From Rhizaria sp. SCN 62-66 (lineage: Eukaryota > Rhizaria, unplaced): 64,000 bases of DNA. The notes below the pieces were generated by a model, which was not told where the DNA came from, did not search any database, and saw only the letters and a list, made by a program, of their open reading frames with translations. Positions 35,026-48,425 of the stretch are shown in pieces. Every line of letters starts with the position of its first letter. Within the stretch, counting starts at the first letter, position 1. The translations under genes and the position numbers were made by a program. The DNA is taken from assembly GCA_001724265.1 (NCBI GenBank), contig MEDY01000157.1, positions 42,589 through 106,588 of the forward strand, in the 5' to 3' direction.

Positions 35026-38000
35026 TTACCGGCGGCGGCCACCCTTGCCACCCTTGCCCTTCCCCTTGCCCTTGTGGTTGTTGTTGTTGTGCTGGCTACT
35101 GTTACTGTTACCTTTGCTCTTTTCAGGCTCAGGTTCAGGCGTAATCGCAGGCACGTCCGCGTTGTTGTTGCCGTTACTTTCGGCGGCATTGTCGTCGTTA
35201 TCGTTGTCGTAGTCTAGCTTCTTCGCAACGCTGCGGCTCTGGCTCAGACTCAAGCTCTTGCTGCCCGCCTGGCTCTGGCTCTGGTCCATTGAGCCGCTCT
35301 GACTGCCGAAGTTGAAGCTGCGCTGGTTCTGGCTGTCAGGCGACTGGTTCCCGCTCTGACTGTTGCTGTTGCTGGTCGCGTTATTGCCGATCTCGTCGTC
35401 GTAGAACGAGCCCATCAGGTTGTTGAACGAGTCGACGCTGGCCGAGCCCACAGTCGTCGCCGCAGTACTCGCGCTCTCGGTCACAGTCGCTGCAGCACCC
35501 GCGACAGGAGCAGAGCCGTTGTCGTTAGCAACCACAGAGCTGCTCGAAGTGCTCACGTCGCTGCCGTCGTTTGCAGGAGCCAGAGCCGCAGAAGCGAACT
35601 TGACGCTCTTCGAGGCGGAGTTGGCAGCCGCTGCCACCTTAGGGGTGGCGGCAGGAGTGGCAGCCTTGGTAGTGGCAGCCTCGGCCACCTCACCTTCAGC
35701 GGGCGCGGCTGTAGCAGCGGCAGCGACAGGGACAGGAGTCGCCGCATCGGTGGCGTCCGCGTCGTTCTCGTCGTTGGTCTCACCCGCCACGCTCTTGCTA
35801 AGGGTGGGGGCCACTATCGACGGCGGCACAAGGCCCAGCGGGAGAGGCTCCTCGTTGACGTTGTCCACATCACCCGCAGCATCACTCTCGTTGCTGTCAC
35901 CGTGCTCAGTGTTGTTGTTGTTGTCACCCTCGACGACCTTGCCCTCAGTCTCGGCCTCGGCCTCGGCGGCAGCGGCCTCCGCATCGGCCACGGCGCCCAC
36001 AGAGTGCGTGAGCGAGTGAGCCAGGGAGTGCGACAGCGCCTCGGCCGCGTGCGCCGACTGCGACAGCGCCAGCGACTGCTGCTGCAACGTCGACACGACC
36101 TCCTCCCAGTCGCTGGAGCCCGACTTAGCATTGTTGTTTGTCGCAGTGCTCGCGGAGAGGCTGTCCGTGTCGCCTTCGCTGCTGTTGCCATTCTTGCCGT
36201 CGTCGGCATTCGCAGTGCCGGTCTCATCATCGCCGTCATCGCTGTCGTTGTCGAGGCTGTGCTGCAGCTTGCCAGCAGCAACGGCCACGCCGCTCGCGTT
36301 GCCGTCGCCGCGGCTTCTCGCCTCGTCCGCGCGGCTCGAGGTGCTGAAACTCAGACTGCTCGCCAGAGCGTGGGTGCCGTTGCTGGCGGTGAGGCTGTGG
36401 CTACGGCTGCGGCTTCGGCTGCGGCTGTCGCCGCGCCACGGCGACAGCGCCTCGACAGCGGCCACGGCCTCGGCACGGCCGCTGGCGCTCAGGCGGCCGA
36501 CGCTGCCGAAGCGGCTGCCGCTGCCGGCCGCAGCGCCGTAGACCGCGGTCGCGCCGGGGCCAGTGCTCCCGGTGAGGAGGTCGACGGCGGTTGTGTTCTC
36601 GTCGTCGCCCTCGCCCTCGCCGTGCTGCTGCTGCTTCTGCTGCTGCTGGGCGAGTGCGGCGGCGCTGGAGCGCAGGCGGGAGCGCGAGCGAGAGGACTCG
36701 CCCAAAGCCGCAGCCGCGCCGGGGGTGTCAGATACGGTGACGGCGGGGGCGAGGAGAGACGCGACCGCGGTGGTGTTCTCGCCGTCGTCGGCGGCGGCAC
36801 TGCTCTTGCTGGCCTTGCTGTTGTTGCGGGCGTTGGCGGCGGCAGCAGCAGCGGCGGCGGCGCGCTTGATGCCCGCGACCGCGGCGGCCGTGGCGGCGAC
36901 GGTGTCATCGTCGTCGCCGTCGTCGCCGAAGCGCCGCACCTCGCCGCCCTTGCCACCCGCCCGCTCGTCGCCCTGCGGCGCGGCGCCGGCGTCGCTCGCG
37001 CTCGCGGTGGCGCCGTTATCCGCGGCGCCAGCGTTGTTCGCGCCGGCGTTGTGGTCGCCATTGGAGTCGCTGGCCTTGAACGTGCCCTCCATCTGCTCCG
37101 CGTACGCCACGAGCCGGACCACAGGCCGCGCCGCGGGCGTCGCCGCCGCCACGGCCGCCGCGAGCGTCGTCGGCGTCGTCGTCGCAGAGTCAATACTAGC
37201 GCTCGCACCGGCGCCCGCGCTCGCGTGGGTGCTGCTGCGGTGAGTGGCGTTGGACGGGGTGGCGTAGACGCTGCCGCTAAGGTTGTTGCTGCTGCTGCTG
37301 TCGATGCTGTCGCTGCCGGCGGTGTGCGTGGCCGAGCCGGGGGTGGCCGCCACTGTCGCAGCAACGTTCGTGCCCGCGCTAGCGTTCTGCTGGGCGGGCG
37401 TGGCAGTGCCAGTCTGGTAGCTCAGGTGACTGACAGGAGACGTGATGTTGCTGTTGCCGGACTTGGAAGCAGACCCCTTAGACGCGGAGCCCTTAGACTT
37501 GGTGCCCTTAGATGCAGGCGTGGCGGTCTGCGAGCTGAAAGCGGTCTCATCAGGGGCGATCAGCGTCGTGTTCTCGTCGTCGTCATCGGCGTTAATCACT
37601 GCAATGGCGCCAGTCGCCGTCTCAGCGTCGCCACTCTTGCCGTCCTTCACAGCACTAGCGCCCTGGTTGCTCGCGCCGCCCGCCTTCTCTGGTGTGCCGG
37701 TGGCCGAGTTGGCGCCGGAGCCCGCGGACGCAGTGTCCTCAGCCTCGCCCTCGCTGCCGCTGCCGGCGCTGCCGCTGGCGCCCTCGGTGGGGACGAAGAA
37801 CCACTTGGTCTCGCCCACGCCGCGTGCCAGCCCCGCCGTCGGGGACGCGGGGCCCGCGGGCGTGGCCGCCTTGGACGGGCGCTTGCTGGCCTTGGACTTG
37901 GCGGAGGTCTCAGCGGCGCCGGCGCTGTTGGCCTGGTTGGAGATGGCGTCGGAGTTGGCATCGGAGTCGGACTCGGAGGCGGAGTCGGTGACAGTGAGAG

Positions 38001-41000
38001 TGGCCGGGGCGGCAGCGGGCGAGCTGGCGCCGGCCTTGTCAGCGGCGGCGTTGTCAGCGGCGGCGTTCGCGGTGCTGTTTGGGGCGAAGGGCGAGTAGAA
38101 CGAAGAGCTGGAGTTCTTCACAGTGCTGCTTGCACTGCTGCTGCTCTTGCTCTTGTTGGTGGGCGTAGAGGGCTGCGGCAGAGTGAGGTCGTCATCGCTG
38201 GCAGGGAAGGCGCTGGGGCCACCCTTCGTAGGACCGGCGCCGTCCTCCTCCTCAGCCTCCTCAGTCTGCGCCTGCTGCTTCGCCTTAGCCTCTGCAGCAG
38301 CAGCAGCAGCGGCGGCGGCCTCAGCTTCGGCAGCAGCCTTAGCATCGGCCTCGGCCTTCGCTTTAGCGGCCGCGGCCTCCTCCTCAGCCTTGATACGGGC
38401 AGCCTCAGCCTCCGCAGCAGCCTTCGCCTCAGCATCAGCCTTCGTCTTAGCATCAGCAGCAGCCTTGGCTTCGGCCTCAGCACGCGCTGCCTCAGCCTCA
38501 GCTGCAGCCTTGGCGTCGGCCTCAGCCTTGAGGCGAGCAGCCTCAGCGGCAGCCTCCTCTTCGGCCTTCTTGATACGAACAGCCTCGGCCTCGGCCTCAG
38601 CAGCAGCCTTGGCGGCAGCGGCGGCAGCCTCCTCGGCAGCCTTGCGCTCAGCAGCGGTTCGCACGGCCTCAGCAGCAGCCTCCTCCTCAGCCTTGGCTTT
38701 GGCATCTGCCTCTGCCTTGGCCTTAGCCTCAGCAGAGGCCTGTGCCTCAGCCTTCTTGGCAGCCTCAGCAGCAGTCTTGGCCTTGGCAGCAGCCTCATCG
38801 TCGGCCTTAGCCTTGGCAGCAGCCTCGGTTTCGGCTTCGGCCTTGGCCTCCGCATCAGCAGCAGCCTTAGCAGCAGCCTCAAAAGCAGCATTGGCAGCAG
38901 CCGCCTCAGCAGCGGCGGCCTCGGCGGCGGCGGCCTCGGCGGCGGCGGCCTTGGCGGCGGCGGCAGCCTCGGCAGCAGCCTCAGCGGCGGCAGCAGCCTC
39001 GGCAGCAGCCTCAGCGGCGGCAGCAGCCTCGGCGGCGGCAGCAGCCTCCGCCTCGTCGTCGCCCTCGACCTGCACATGGGGCAGCGTGGCGGCGACAATG
39101 CTGGCGTCGTCCGCGAACAGCAGCAACGCGCTCATCAGCAGCGGCTGCGCCAAAGGGCGCAAGCCCTTGGACTTGCCCGACTTGTGCGACTCGGTCTCAG
39201 TCTCGGTCTCGGTGATCGTGGCGCGACTGCTGTGGCTGCCGAGGGTCCCGTGGCTGCCGTGGTCTGGCAGCACCGTGACCGTGGGCGCGGGCACGGGGGT
39301 CGGCAGGTCGTCGTCGTCCGCTGCCGCCACGCGGGTGCCGTTAGTGCCCATACTGCTGTTGTTGTAGAAGTAAGGCAGCGTCGACGCCAGCAGCTCCGAC
39401 TGCGCGGTCGTGTTGAACGACTCCGTCACAGACTGCTTCTGCTCCAACTCGGTGTCAGCGTCGCTGGCGACAGCGACGGTCGCGTCGTCGTCGTTGCCAA
39501 CCTCATCGTCGCTGCTGTGCGTCGAGTCCGTGGTCACGACGTCTCTATGGCCCTTAGACTTGCCACCGTTAGCCTTAGACTTCGCCGAGGAGCGGCCGCT
39601 CTTGCCCTTACCGGAACCCTTCTTGCTGCCCTTAGACTTGGGCTTAGCAGTCTCTCCACTAACAGCAACGGTCTCGGACTCAGCCTCGACCGCATTGGGC
39701 TCAGGCGCAGCGAGTGCAACCGCAGCAGCGTCAGCAGACTCAGCCTCGGCGGCCGCAAACTCGGCCTCAGACTCGGACTCGTTCTCGGCATCGGCGCCAG
39801 CCTCGGCCTCGGTAGCCTTGCCCTTGCCCTTGCCCTTCTTGCCCTTGCCCTTCTTGCCCTTCGCGCTGGAGCTGCGACTACGGCTCTTGTTCTTGCCCTT
39901 GCCCCGCGCGCTCTCCGCGCTGGGCACAGCCTCGGCCTCGGCCGCAACAGCGCTGGCTTCGGTCGCGGCGCCGGCGTCCTGCGTCTTGGTCTTGCTGTTG
40001 CTGCGACTCGTGCTGCTGGCGAGCGCGCTGAGGTCGCGGCGGCTCGGCGACCGCCCGCGGGCCTTGCCACTCTTGCTCGGGGCCTCGGCGTCAACGTCAG
40101 ACTCGTCGGTCGCGTTCGCGCCCGTGTTTGCACCCGCGGCATTGCCACTGTCGATGGGGGCGACCGGCGTGACCGGCGCGACGGGAGAGCGGATGCTCGA
40201 GTGTGGCGACGGCAGGCGCGGCTCGAAGCGGCGCTTGTGGCTCATCAAACTCTTGTTCCCCACGACGCCGCTGCCCGTGGCCTTGCCCTTGTTCTTTGCC
40301 TCGGCGTTCTCGGCAGCAGCGGCGGCGGCGGCAGCGGCAGCGGCCTCGGCCTCGGCGTCGCCCTCGGAGCCAGCGACATCGTTGTCGTTGTCGCTCTCAC
40401 TCTCCTCTTCAGCGGCGTCGCCCGCAGCGGCAGCAGCAGCAGAGGCGGCCTTGGCACCCTTGCGCTTGGCGCTGCCGCTGCGCCGACGGCTCCCGCTGCG
40501 GGCGCGCGCGCCGCCCCTCTTGCCGCCGCGCTTGCCGCCCTTGCCGTGGGCCGGCTTCAGCAGCTTCGCCGTGTCGACCGGCACAGGCGCGTGCATCGCC
40601 TCCCAGACCGTGACGCCGCGCTTGAACCGCTCCTCATCCTCGCGGCGGCGTTTCTCGCGCTCGAAGATGTCCACGTCCTCATCCCCGGGCTGCTCGCCCT
40701 CGGGCGCGTCCTCACCGAAGAGCCGCACTAGCGCGCGTACAGCCGCCAGGTCCTCCGACGTCGCCTTGCGCACGCGCGGGCCCGTGGGCGAGAGCGCCTC
40801 CGAGGCGTCGATGCGGCCCTCGGCCGCCAGGTGCGCCATCAGCAGCTCGATCGCCCGAGCCTGTGATAGAGAAAAAAAAAAGAGAGGCAATATCGCGATT
40901 TGATGAGCGTAGTTCGGTTTAAAAAATATACAGAATATATAACAATACCAAATATCCGTTATTGTCAGAGGTTAATCCATTAAATTCGTTGGGCATGTCA

Positions 41001-44000
41001 AACAGCTTGCTGTACGTACCTGTGCGTCTGCGTGGAGCACCGCGGCGCGGAACTCGCTGGTGAAGGACGACAGCCAGTGGGGTGTGTATGACGGGTTGGG
41101 GTCGTCGAGGCTGTCCGCGAGCGCAGAGAGGCCGCCGGACATGTAGATGTCGCCGGCGCCGGTGATCGCGCCCTCGCCGTCCTCTTCCTCATCCTCATCC
41201 TCCTCCTGGCCCTCGCCGTCCTCGCCAGCTCCTTCGCCAGCGCCCGCGCCCTCTTCGCCCTCGGCGCCGCCCTCCTGGCCGCCGCTGAGGTTGAAGTTGA
41301 CGATGCCGGCGGCGAGCGCGTCGGCCACGCTAATGTCCTTTCCGACGCCCTTCTTGCGCAGCTCCTGCTTGACCACGGTTACGATCTCCTTGGCCTCGTC
41401 GGGCGTCAGGTCGTGGCCCGCCTGCTTGAACACGGCGCGCACGGCAGACATCTCCTTGGCCAGCGACGCCGACGCACCGCCGGCGCCGCCCTCGGACTGT
41501 GAGGACTTCTTCTTGTCTGAAACAAAGCCGCCCTTTGACGGCGCGGCGAACTTAGACCCGGCGCCACCACGGCGGTGGCGGCGGCTCTGGGCGGCGCCCT
41601 TAGCCTTGCGGCCTCTCGCACCAGCACCAGCCTCAGCGTCCGCAGAGTCATCGAAGGCGCCGTACGGGTCCGCCTCAGCCTCCTCAGCGTCGACATCGTC
41701 CTCAGCAGCAGCGACACCGGCGGCATCAGCGTCCTCAGTGTCCGCTGCGCCCTCTGCCTGGGCCTTGGCGACGGCCTCCTGCATCAGGCGGTCGGCCTCG
41801 GCCTCAACCTCTGCCTCGGCGGCCTGCTGCTCGGCCTCCATCTGTGCCCAGAGCGTCGTGATGTCCTTCTCCGCCAGGTCCTCAATCCGCGTGGCGCGGG
41901 CGCGGACGCGGTCCAGCCACGCGCGCACCGCGAACGTGAGCGTGAACGGGCTGTAACGGTGCAGCAGGTGGCTGTGCGCGCCGTGGGCAAGGCCGGCGAC
42001 AGTAAGATCGGAGGTGCGCACTGCGGGCTCACGAACCAAGTCGATGCCAGTGTCAACACGACGCGCGCCCTCGTTCTCATTGACATTGGCGTTGTTACTG
42101 TGTTGCTGGAGCTTCTGCTTGAGGTTGAGCGCCTTGGTGAGCGGGATTGTCGACACGAGCACGGGCACCGGCGGCGGCGGCACCAGCGCCGACAGCATCG
42201 CGCTCGTGAAGGTCCCGCCCGACTGGGTGCGCCACGGCGCGTTGGCGTCGAGCGTCAACGGCCGGTGCAGCGGGAACTTGGTGTAGGTCAGCTGCTTCGC
42301 GGTGAGCTCGCGCGCAGTCTGGTGCACCAGCGACGCCACCGACTCGCCGTCCTCCTCCTCTTCATCGCCATCGTCGTCACTGGCGCCGTCGTCGCCGTCG
42401 CCGCCGTCGCCGAGCACGAGGTCGCTGGGGTCGACGCCCGAGAGTGCGGCAAGCAGCTCGCGGAGCTGGATATCCTGCGTGGGCGAGGGCGCCGAGTGCA
42501 GCAGGCGACGACGCACGGGCCACGAGCCCACGGGGCGGCCCGTGTGGTCCGTCACACGCACGCCACGGTAGCCCAGGTCCTCGACCAGCGTGTCGATCAG
42601 CGCGCTCAGCTGCGCGCTAGTCACCTCGGTCACCTCCTCGTCTTCCTCGTCACCGTCCGCAGCCTTCGTGGCAGCTTTAGCATCGCTAGCGTCTGCAGTG
42701 TCGCCCTGCTTCTGCCCTCGCTCACCAGCAGTCGTATCAGTCTTAGCCTTAGAACCCTTACTGTCCTTTGCAGCAGCAGCAGTACCAGCGGCAGGAGTCT
42801 TGCTGCCGTCGTGAGCCTTGGCGTCGTGAGCCTTGCCGCTTCCGAGCACGGTGACGACGGTGCGGGCCTTCTCGATCGCGACGGCCATCGCCTCGCCCTC
42901 GCTCTTGCCCTCCTTCATCGCCGCCTCGGCCGCCGCCTCGGCCGCAGACACCACGGCCTTGACCGCCGCGCGCGGGTCACGGCCTTGGTCCTGCGCGCCC
43001 AGCGCGGCCGCCTGCGCCAGCGCCATGAGCTGCGCCGACGCCTCCTGCGCGTCGACGCCGCCCAGCCCCGCACCAGCGCCGCCAGCGTCCGCGTCAGCGT
43101 CGTCGGCGTCGTCGGGGTCGCCGAAGTCGCCTTCCTCGGGGCTGGTGATCTTCTCGCCCGCGAGCAAGTGTGCGCCCAGGAACATCATCGCCCGCTGCGC
43201 GCCGCTCCCGGAGGCCCACACGGGCGGCGCCTGCGAGCCCTGCTCGGCGTCGCTGCGGTCGTCCTCGTCCTCGTCCTCGTCGCCGGCGATGATAGACAGC
43301 GAGTCGTCGTCTAGCCCGATGGCGCGCGAGCGGCGGCGCGCCTCGCGGCGGTTGCGCGCGTGCTTGAGTTCGGTGCGCCAGTCCTCGGCGATGCGCCGCA
43401 CGCTGAGGATGATGTTGCCGAGGAAACCAGCGTCCTCCTGCTCCTCCTCTTCTTCTGTAAAGTGACATGAAAGCAGTGAAGGCAAGAAAATAGCATGTGA
43501 AAATACAGAATATGAGTCAAAATTGCGAATTTTGTGCGAAAAGTATAATTAAACAAACAGTACAAGGTCATGAAGCAATGTTAGTATAATTAATCTCGAA
43601 TTGTAAACGTACGGTGCACCTCGACTTCGTCGTCATCATTGTCGTCGTCATCGTCGTCGTGGCCATCAGCGTCGTTGTCGTCTTCGTCGTCGCCGTCGGC
43701 GGTGGCCTCAATCGGTTCGTCGTCAATCAGCGCGTAAGTCTTGGTCCCCTTGAACAGGACCGAAAAAATAGAGGTCGAGTTGAGGCTGTGGTTGTACCCC
43801 ACGTCACGCTGCTTCGACTCGACGGCGGGATCGATCAGCACAGTCGCAGAGGAGCCTGTAGCCGTCACCGCGGCGTCAGAGCGGGTGCTGCTAGCCGTAG
43901 CGGCGTCGGCATCCTGTTGTTGTTGCTGCTGCTGTTGTTGCTGCTGCTTGAACTTCTTGGTGCTCTTGTTGGCGTTGTCACGGTAGCGACGGCGCCACAG

Positions 44001-45815
44001 CCGGCGCTGTTCCTTGGTCTGCGTCTTGCTTTCCTCGACCTCGCCGTCGCTCGAGTCAGCGGTACCCGCAGCAGGCGAAGCAGCAGCGGCAGCGGCAGCA
44101 GCGGCAGAGTCGGACGTGGCATCCTCGCCCTGCGGCCCACAGTCGGCGGAGTGCTTGTGGGGCTTCTTGCACTTGGGCTTGATGCGGCGCAGCGTCAGCA
44201 CCGGCTTCGTCTTGGACGTGGACGCGTCCCCGTCTCCGGCGCCGGAGAGCAGCGACTCGGTCTTGCTCACGTACTCAGCGTCGTCAAACGTGGTTTGAGG
44301 GGTCTTAGCCTTACTGCTGCTGTTTTTGTCGCTTTGGTGAGACTTGTTGGTGATGACGGTGTTACCCTCATCATCGACGGCTTCCTCGCCACGGGAGCGC
44401 CTCTTGTTCTGCTGTTGCTGTTCCTGCTGTGACTTATCCTCGTTCCGCTTCTGCCGCAGCTCCTTCTGCATCTGTGTGAGTGACACGAGGCGCAGCAGCG
44501 TCTCGTGGTCAATGTCGCGCAGCATCATGCGATGGTGGTACAGAGTCACTGCGACGCCGTCGTCATCGTCGTCCTCCTCCTTCTGCTCGTCCTCGTCGTC
44601 GTCGTCCTTGTCCTTGTCGGACTCGGAAGCGGAGCCAGACGCCTCGGAATCGGCGTCGGCGTCGGACTCAGTGGTGCTTGTAGTCTTGTTCTTGCTGCCC
44701 TTGCCGTGATCCCGCGGTTTCATGAGCTCCTTCTTGAGCTCCACGAGCGCCTCCTCGAGCTCCTCCTCCGTCGCGCCTTCGAGCATCTTCTCGTCGATGT
44801 TCACCACCATCGGGATCTGCAGGCTCGGCGCATCCTCCATCTGGTCGCTGTGCGGCGGGTCCGGCAGCAGCTTCGGCGTCGGCGTCTTCTTCGGCTGCGG
44901 CTTCCCATGCGGCTTATGTTTGTGTTCGTGCTCTTCGTCGCCGTCGCCATCGACCTTCTTGCCGTCTCTATCCTTTCTCGTCGTTCTGCCGGCCGCTCTC
45001 CCGCCGGCCTCGGTTTCAGACTCGGACTCGGCATCCTCGTCCTCTTCCTCGGGCTGTTCGTCGCCCTCGGTCTCCGAGTCACCGTCCGCCGCCGCGGCCT
45101 TGGCCTCCTCCTCGCGGAGCTTCTTAAGCGCCTTCATGAAGTTGCCCTCCTTGGCCGGTTCCGAAAAATCCCTCGGCGCGTTGGCCATCTGCCACAGGCT
45201 GTCGACCGTGGCCGCCAACACGGCGGCCGCGCCGGCGAAGATGAGCACCTTCGCCCACTCAGCGCGCAGGGCCAGGAACACGCGCCGCCACAGCGCCGCC
45301 GCCGTCGCCGCCAGACCGGCGCCCGCTGCAGCGCCAGCGCCCGCCGAGCCAGCGTGGGCACCGTGGACGCCGTGGTCGCTGTGAAGTGAGGAGAGGATGC
45401 GCTTGCGGCGCACGGCGAGGAGGTCGCGCACCGTCAGCGCGCGCTTCTCGGCTGCAGCGGCGGCCAGCGCGGCGGCGGCGCTGGCGTGCGGCGCCGCGGG
45501 GGGCTCGGCGTGCAGCGCGGGCGGCGAGAAGAGCGAGTATGGGGACACGGCCGCGGACGGCGTCACCGCGGCGAGCTGGTTGTTGGGCCCGATAGACGAC
45601 TGAGATGCGGAGCCCAAGACGACGGCATCGTGGGACGCGCCGGCCTCGTCGGCGTCGGCAGGGAAGACGGGGGCCGCGGGCGGCACGTAGTTGGCAAAGA
45701 GCGTCGGGACGGCGCCGGCGTTGCCGCTTGTGACGACCGCAGCCGCAGAGGACTTAGTCGAGCCACGCAGCGCGAGGCCGCCCTGGGCCTTCTCAAGCTT
45801 ATTGCCGCTTTTGCT

Positions 45816-45849
<34 letters not shown>

Positions 45850-47321
45850 CCGGCAGAGCCGCGGATCATCTTGGTCTTGCCAGACGTCGCGCTGGCGCTT
45901 GCACCGGCTGCTGCGGCGAGCGCATCGATCTCGTGCGCCGCGGCGCCGGGCTGGCTGCGGCCGTGGCCGTGACAGTGGCCGTGGTGGCCGCTCGAGCGCG
46001 GCGCGCGCTGCAGCGGGCCCGCGGCGGCCGGGCCGGGGGCGACCGTGGGCGCGAGGCCCATGCCGGCGCACTGCGGGGCCGCGCTGACGGCCGCCGGGCC
46101 GCCGCCGTGGCCACGGTGATGAGCGGCGTGTGCGTCAGCGTCGGCGTGCGGGGGCGGGAGCGCGGCGGCGAGCGGCGCGACGGCGGCAGCGGCGGGGTCC
46201 GAGCCCGAGTGGGGGGCCGCGGCGGCCAGGGGCGTCGCGCGGCGGTGCGGGGACAGAGCGGTGCGGCGGTGGGCCGGGGAGGAGGAGAACAGGCGGCGCG
46301 GCTGCGAAGCCACACTGTTCAGACCCGCACTCGCAGTTGCGGCGCGCGTCTGTTCCTGGGGCTGGGGAAGGGCAGGCGGGTCGAAGGAGGACATGGGCGG
46401 GGTCGGGGGCAGCGCGAACGCACGCTTCTGACCGCCGGTCACACTGGCACGGGCACTGACACTGGCACTAGCACTCGCGCTGGAACTCGCGCTGGAACTC
46501 GTGCTGGCACTGGTGCTCACGGTGGCGCTCGCACTAGCGGGAGAGACAGCGTTGTTGTTGGGGTTCGCAGGAGCAGAGCAGGACGAGAACGAGCGGGTGT
46601 ATGAGCCCCACATACCGCCGCCGTGGGCGTTGGCATTGCGACCGTGAGCAACAGCGGCACTAGCAGTACGCGCGCTGGGACTGTGGGTGTTGCTGTTGCT
46701 GCTGTTGGAGTTGTTCTTGTTGCTGGCCTTGAACGCATTGTGCGCGGCACGGCGCGCCTGCTCCTGGGTGACGCCCGCGGAGCCGGGGCTGGAGAGGGTG
46801 GCCGCGCCGGCACGAGCGTCAGCGTGGGCGTGAGTGTGACCGCGAGCAGGTGAAGGACTCAGAGTCATGGTGGCCATGCGAGACTCTGAGGCCTTGTGGA
46901 GGTTGCTGCCGTTGCTATCGCTGTGCGCATATACTGCGCGGCGCGAGGTCTGCGGGGACATAGAAGTATTCGCATGTACGATGGCATCACTAGAGCTGAC
47001 AGTCTCGGCTGTCTTGGCGGTCTTGCAAGATTCAGCAGAAGTCTCAGCTTCAGCCTCTGCATCAGCCTCGACAGCAGTCGTAGCAGTCGCAGACGCGACC
47101 ATGCTCTCATGCTGCTGCGCGCACTCGCTACTAACGGTAGATTCACCAGCAAAAGACACGACAGCAGCAGCCTCAGCGTCTGCCTGAGTGCATGAGGTGG
47201 AGGTTGAGTGGGAGTGGGAGGTAAGCGATTGGGTGACTGTGCGGACTGCCTTTGCGGCGGCTCCTAGCGCGATAGGAGCAGCCTTAGCAACCGCAACGGT
47301 AGCCTTCGTAATTGAAGACAT
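35026..47321 (-). CDS. Giant acidic Ala/Glu/Lys-rich protein with one predicted membrane segment
   Basis: Three exons (47321-43613, 43454-41020, 40860-35026), joined by two GTACGT...ACAG introns, total 11,979 nt and 3,992 residues ending in TAA. The N-terminal third is Ser/Ala-rich. One hydrophobic helix (~690-712, VLIFAGAAAVLAATVDSLW) follows a short basic block. Then come acidic/basic runs, LRDIDHETLLRLVSLTQMQ (~930-950), a poly-Gln run (~1125) and, in exon 2, structured pieces LIDTLVEDLGYRGVRV, VGSWPVRRRLLHS and DEAKEIVTVVKQELRKKG. Exon 3 starts ARAIELLMAHLAAEGRID and contains a ~250-residue EAAAK-like array (~2650-2905), probably one long helix. It ends in a basic Gly/Lys tail (KGKGKGGKGGRRR). 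I recognise no family. The layout suggests a membrane-tethered structural scaffold, but this is inference. Confidence 0.75.
38281..39060. repeat. Ala/Glu/Lys-coding degenerate repeat array with a 30-bp perfect tandem copy
   Basis: This codes (minus strand) for AEAAAKAE-type repeats in the giant acidic gene. Bases 38971-39000 and 39001-39030 are identical, followed by a partial third copy, which implies recent slippage or unequal exchange. Confidence 0.85.
43914..43946. repeat. Poly-glutamine coding microsatellite
   Basis: A mixed CAA/CAG tract, read on the minus strand, encodes 11 consecutive Gln in exon 1 of the giant acidic gene, bounded by Lys and Asp codons. Confidence 0.9.
45816..45848. 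repeat. (AGC)n microsatellite coding poly-alanine
   Basis: A pure trinucleotide run of about 11 units, read as GCT on the minus strand, encodes a poly-Ala tract in exon 1 of the giant acidic gene. It is a likely length-polymorphic site. Confidence 0.88.
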
Positions 47322-48425
47322 CGCAGAGGTGCTCGGTGAACGTGGTTAGAAAAGAGGTCGCAAGTGAACTGAAGCTGTGTCAAATGGAATCAAGTAAGAA
47401 GGTCGATGAGCACGCCCGCGGGCGAAGAGCTTCTGCTAAGGAATATTCGCAGCAGAAACAATGTTACAAGGAGTGTGAGTACGCTATGTTGATAGGATAA
47501 AATGGTTTAAATTAATCTCTGCAATCACATGCAAAATTATGAGCATTCGCACCCTGTTTAAGACATAGAATGATAACAGGGGTGACGGCAGTGGGAGGGC
47601 CAGCGAGAGAAGAGTGTGTTCGGATACACTATTGATCGAGATAGCAACTGAGTTTAGACTCACAAACAAATGCATATATGTGACCCCTCGTAGAGTATAC
47701 AAAATAGTTGGTAGCTTCTTATATTGTGTCAATGGAACAGAACAAACACCATTTCTGTATCCGCTTGAGTATCTTTTTCAAGCGGGGTCAGAAGTAATCC
47801 TTTTACCTGATTAGTTGAGACCACCAAAGATAACAACACCACTTCGGGTGGCGATTTCTAGACTGGCAACTAGCGCCGTAACACATGAATCGTGTGGCAT
47901 GAAGTGTGTCGATTGAAGAAATAGTACACGATGTATTGATATGTGTCCTCATCTCGAGACAGTGCAGTCGCAGTTTAAGAAAGGCAGACGTTTTGTAGCA
48001 TGAATGCCAAAGACCAGCACTAGTTGACAGACGTACAGTTGCGCTTGCATAGATACTAGCACGTATAGTAGTACACGTGTTAGTATTACTAAAACTCGTC
48101 ACCAATATAAACATTGTGATACTGCGCTTCTTGCTTCTAAGAAATATGGCACACCTCGAGCTAATTGTACTAGTATACGAAAAAGAATAAGACCATGAAG
48201 ACACACAGTGATGCCAAAAGAAACGAAATGTAATAGTAAAACAGCTTGACAGAAAAGGAAATTGAATAAAATCGTAGAAGACTTATATAAACAATGAAAA
48301 AACGAAGTGTACAACCCATTATTCGGAATGAAGGCTTTGAAATCAGTGCTAAAACACTCATGTCTCATCACCTGAAGAACGACAAAAGACCTAGTACTCG
48401 CCGCTGTTGGAATCAAAATGACACA
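47322..48425. other. Intergenic spacer between the two giant minus-strand genes
   Basis: This ~1.1 kb holds the promoter of the acidic giant and the 3' end of the receptor gene. It is AT-rich. Open frames such as the one at 47803-48204 are Ser/Thr/Cys-biased with no recognisable motif and look spurious. I see no RNA gene. Confidence 0.45.

Noticed and set aside
35902-40731. A 1,609-codon plus-strand open frame opposite the acidic giant
   Set aside because: It is a shadow of GC-rich Ala/Glu codons on the other strand: Leu/Arg/Gly-biased, no motif, and no initiating context. The minus-strand gene has spliced junctions that keep frame.
47803-48204. A 133-codon minus-strand open frame
   Set aside because: It has Ser/Thr/Cys-biased composition in AT-rich spacer, no motif, and no splice or context support.
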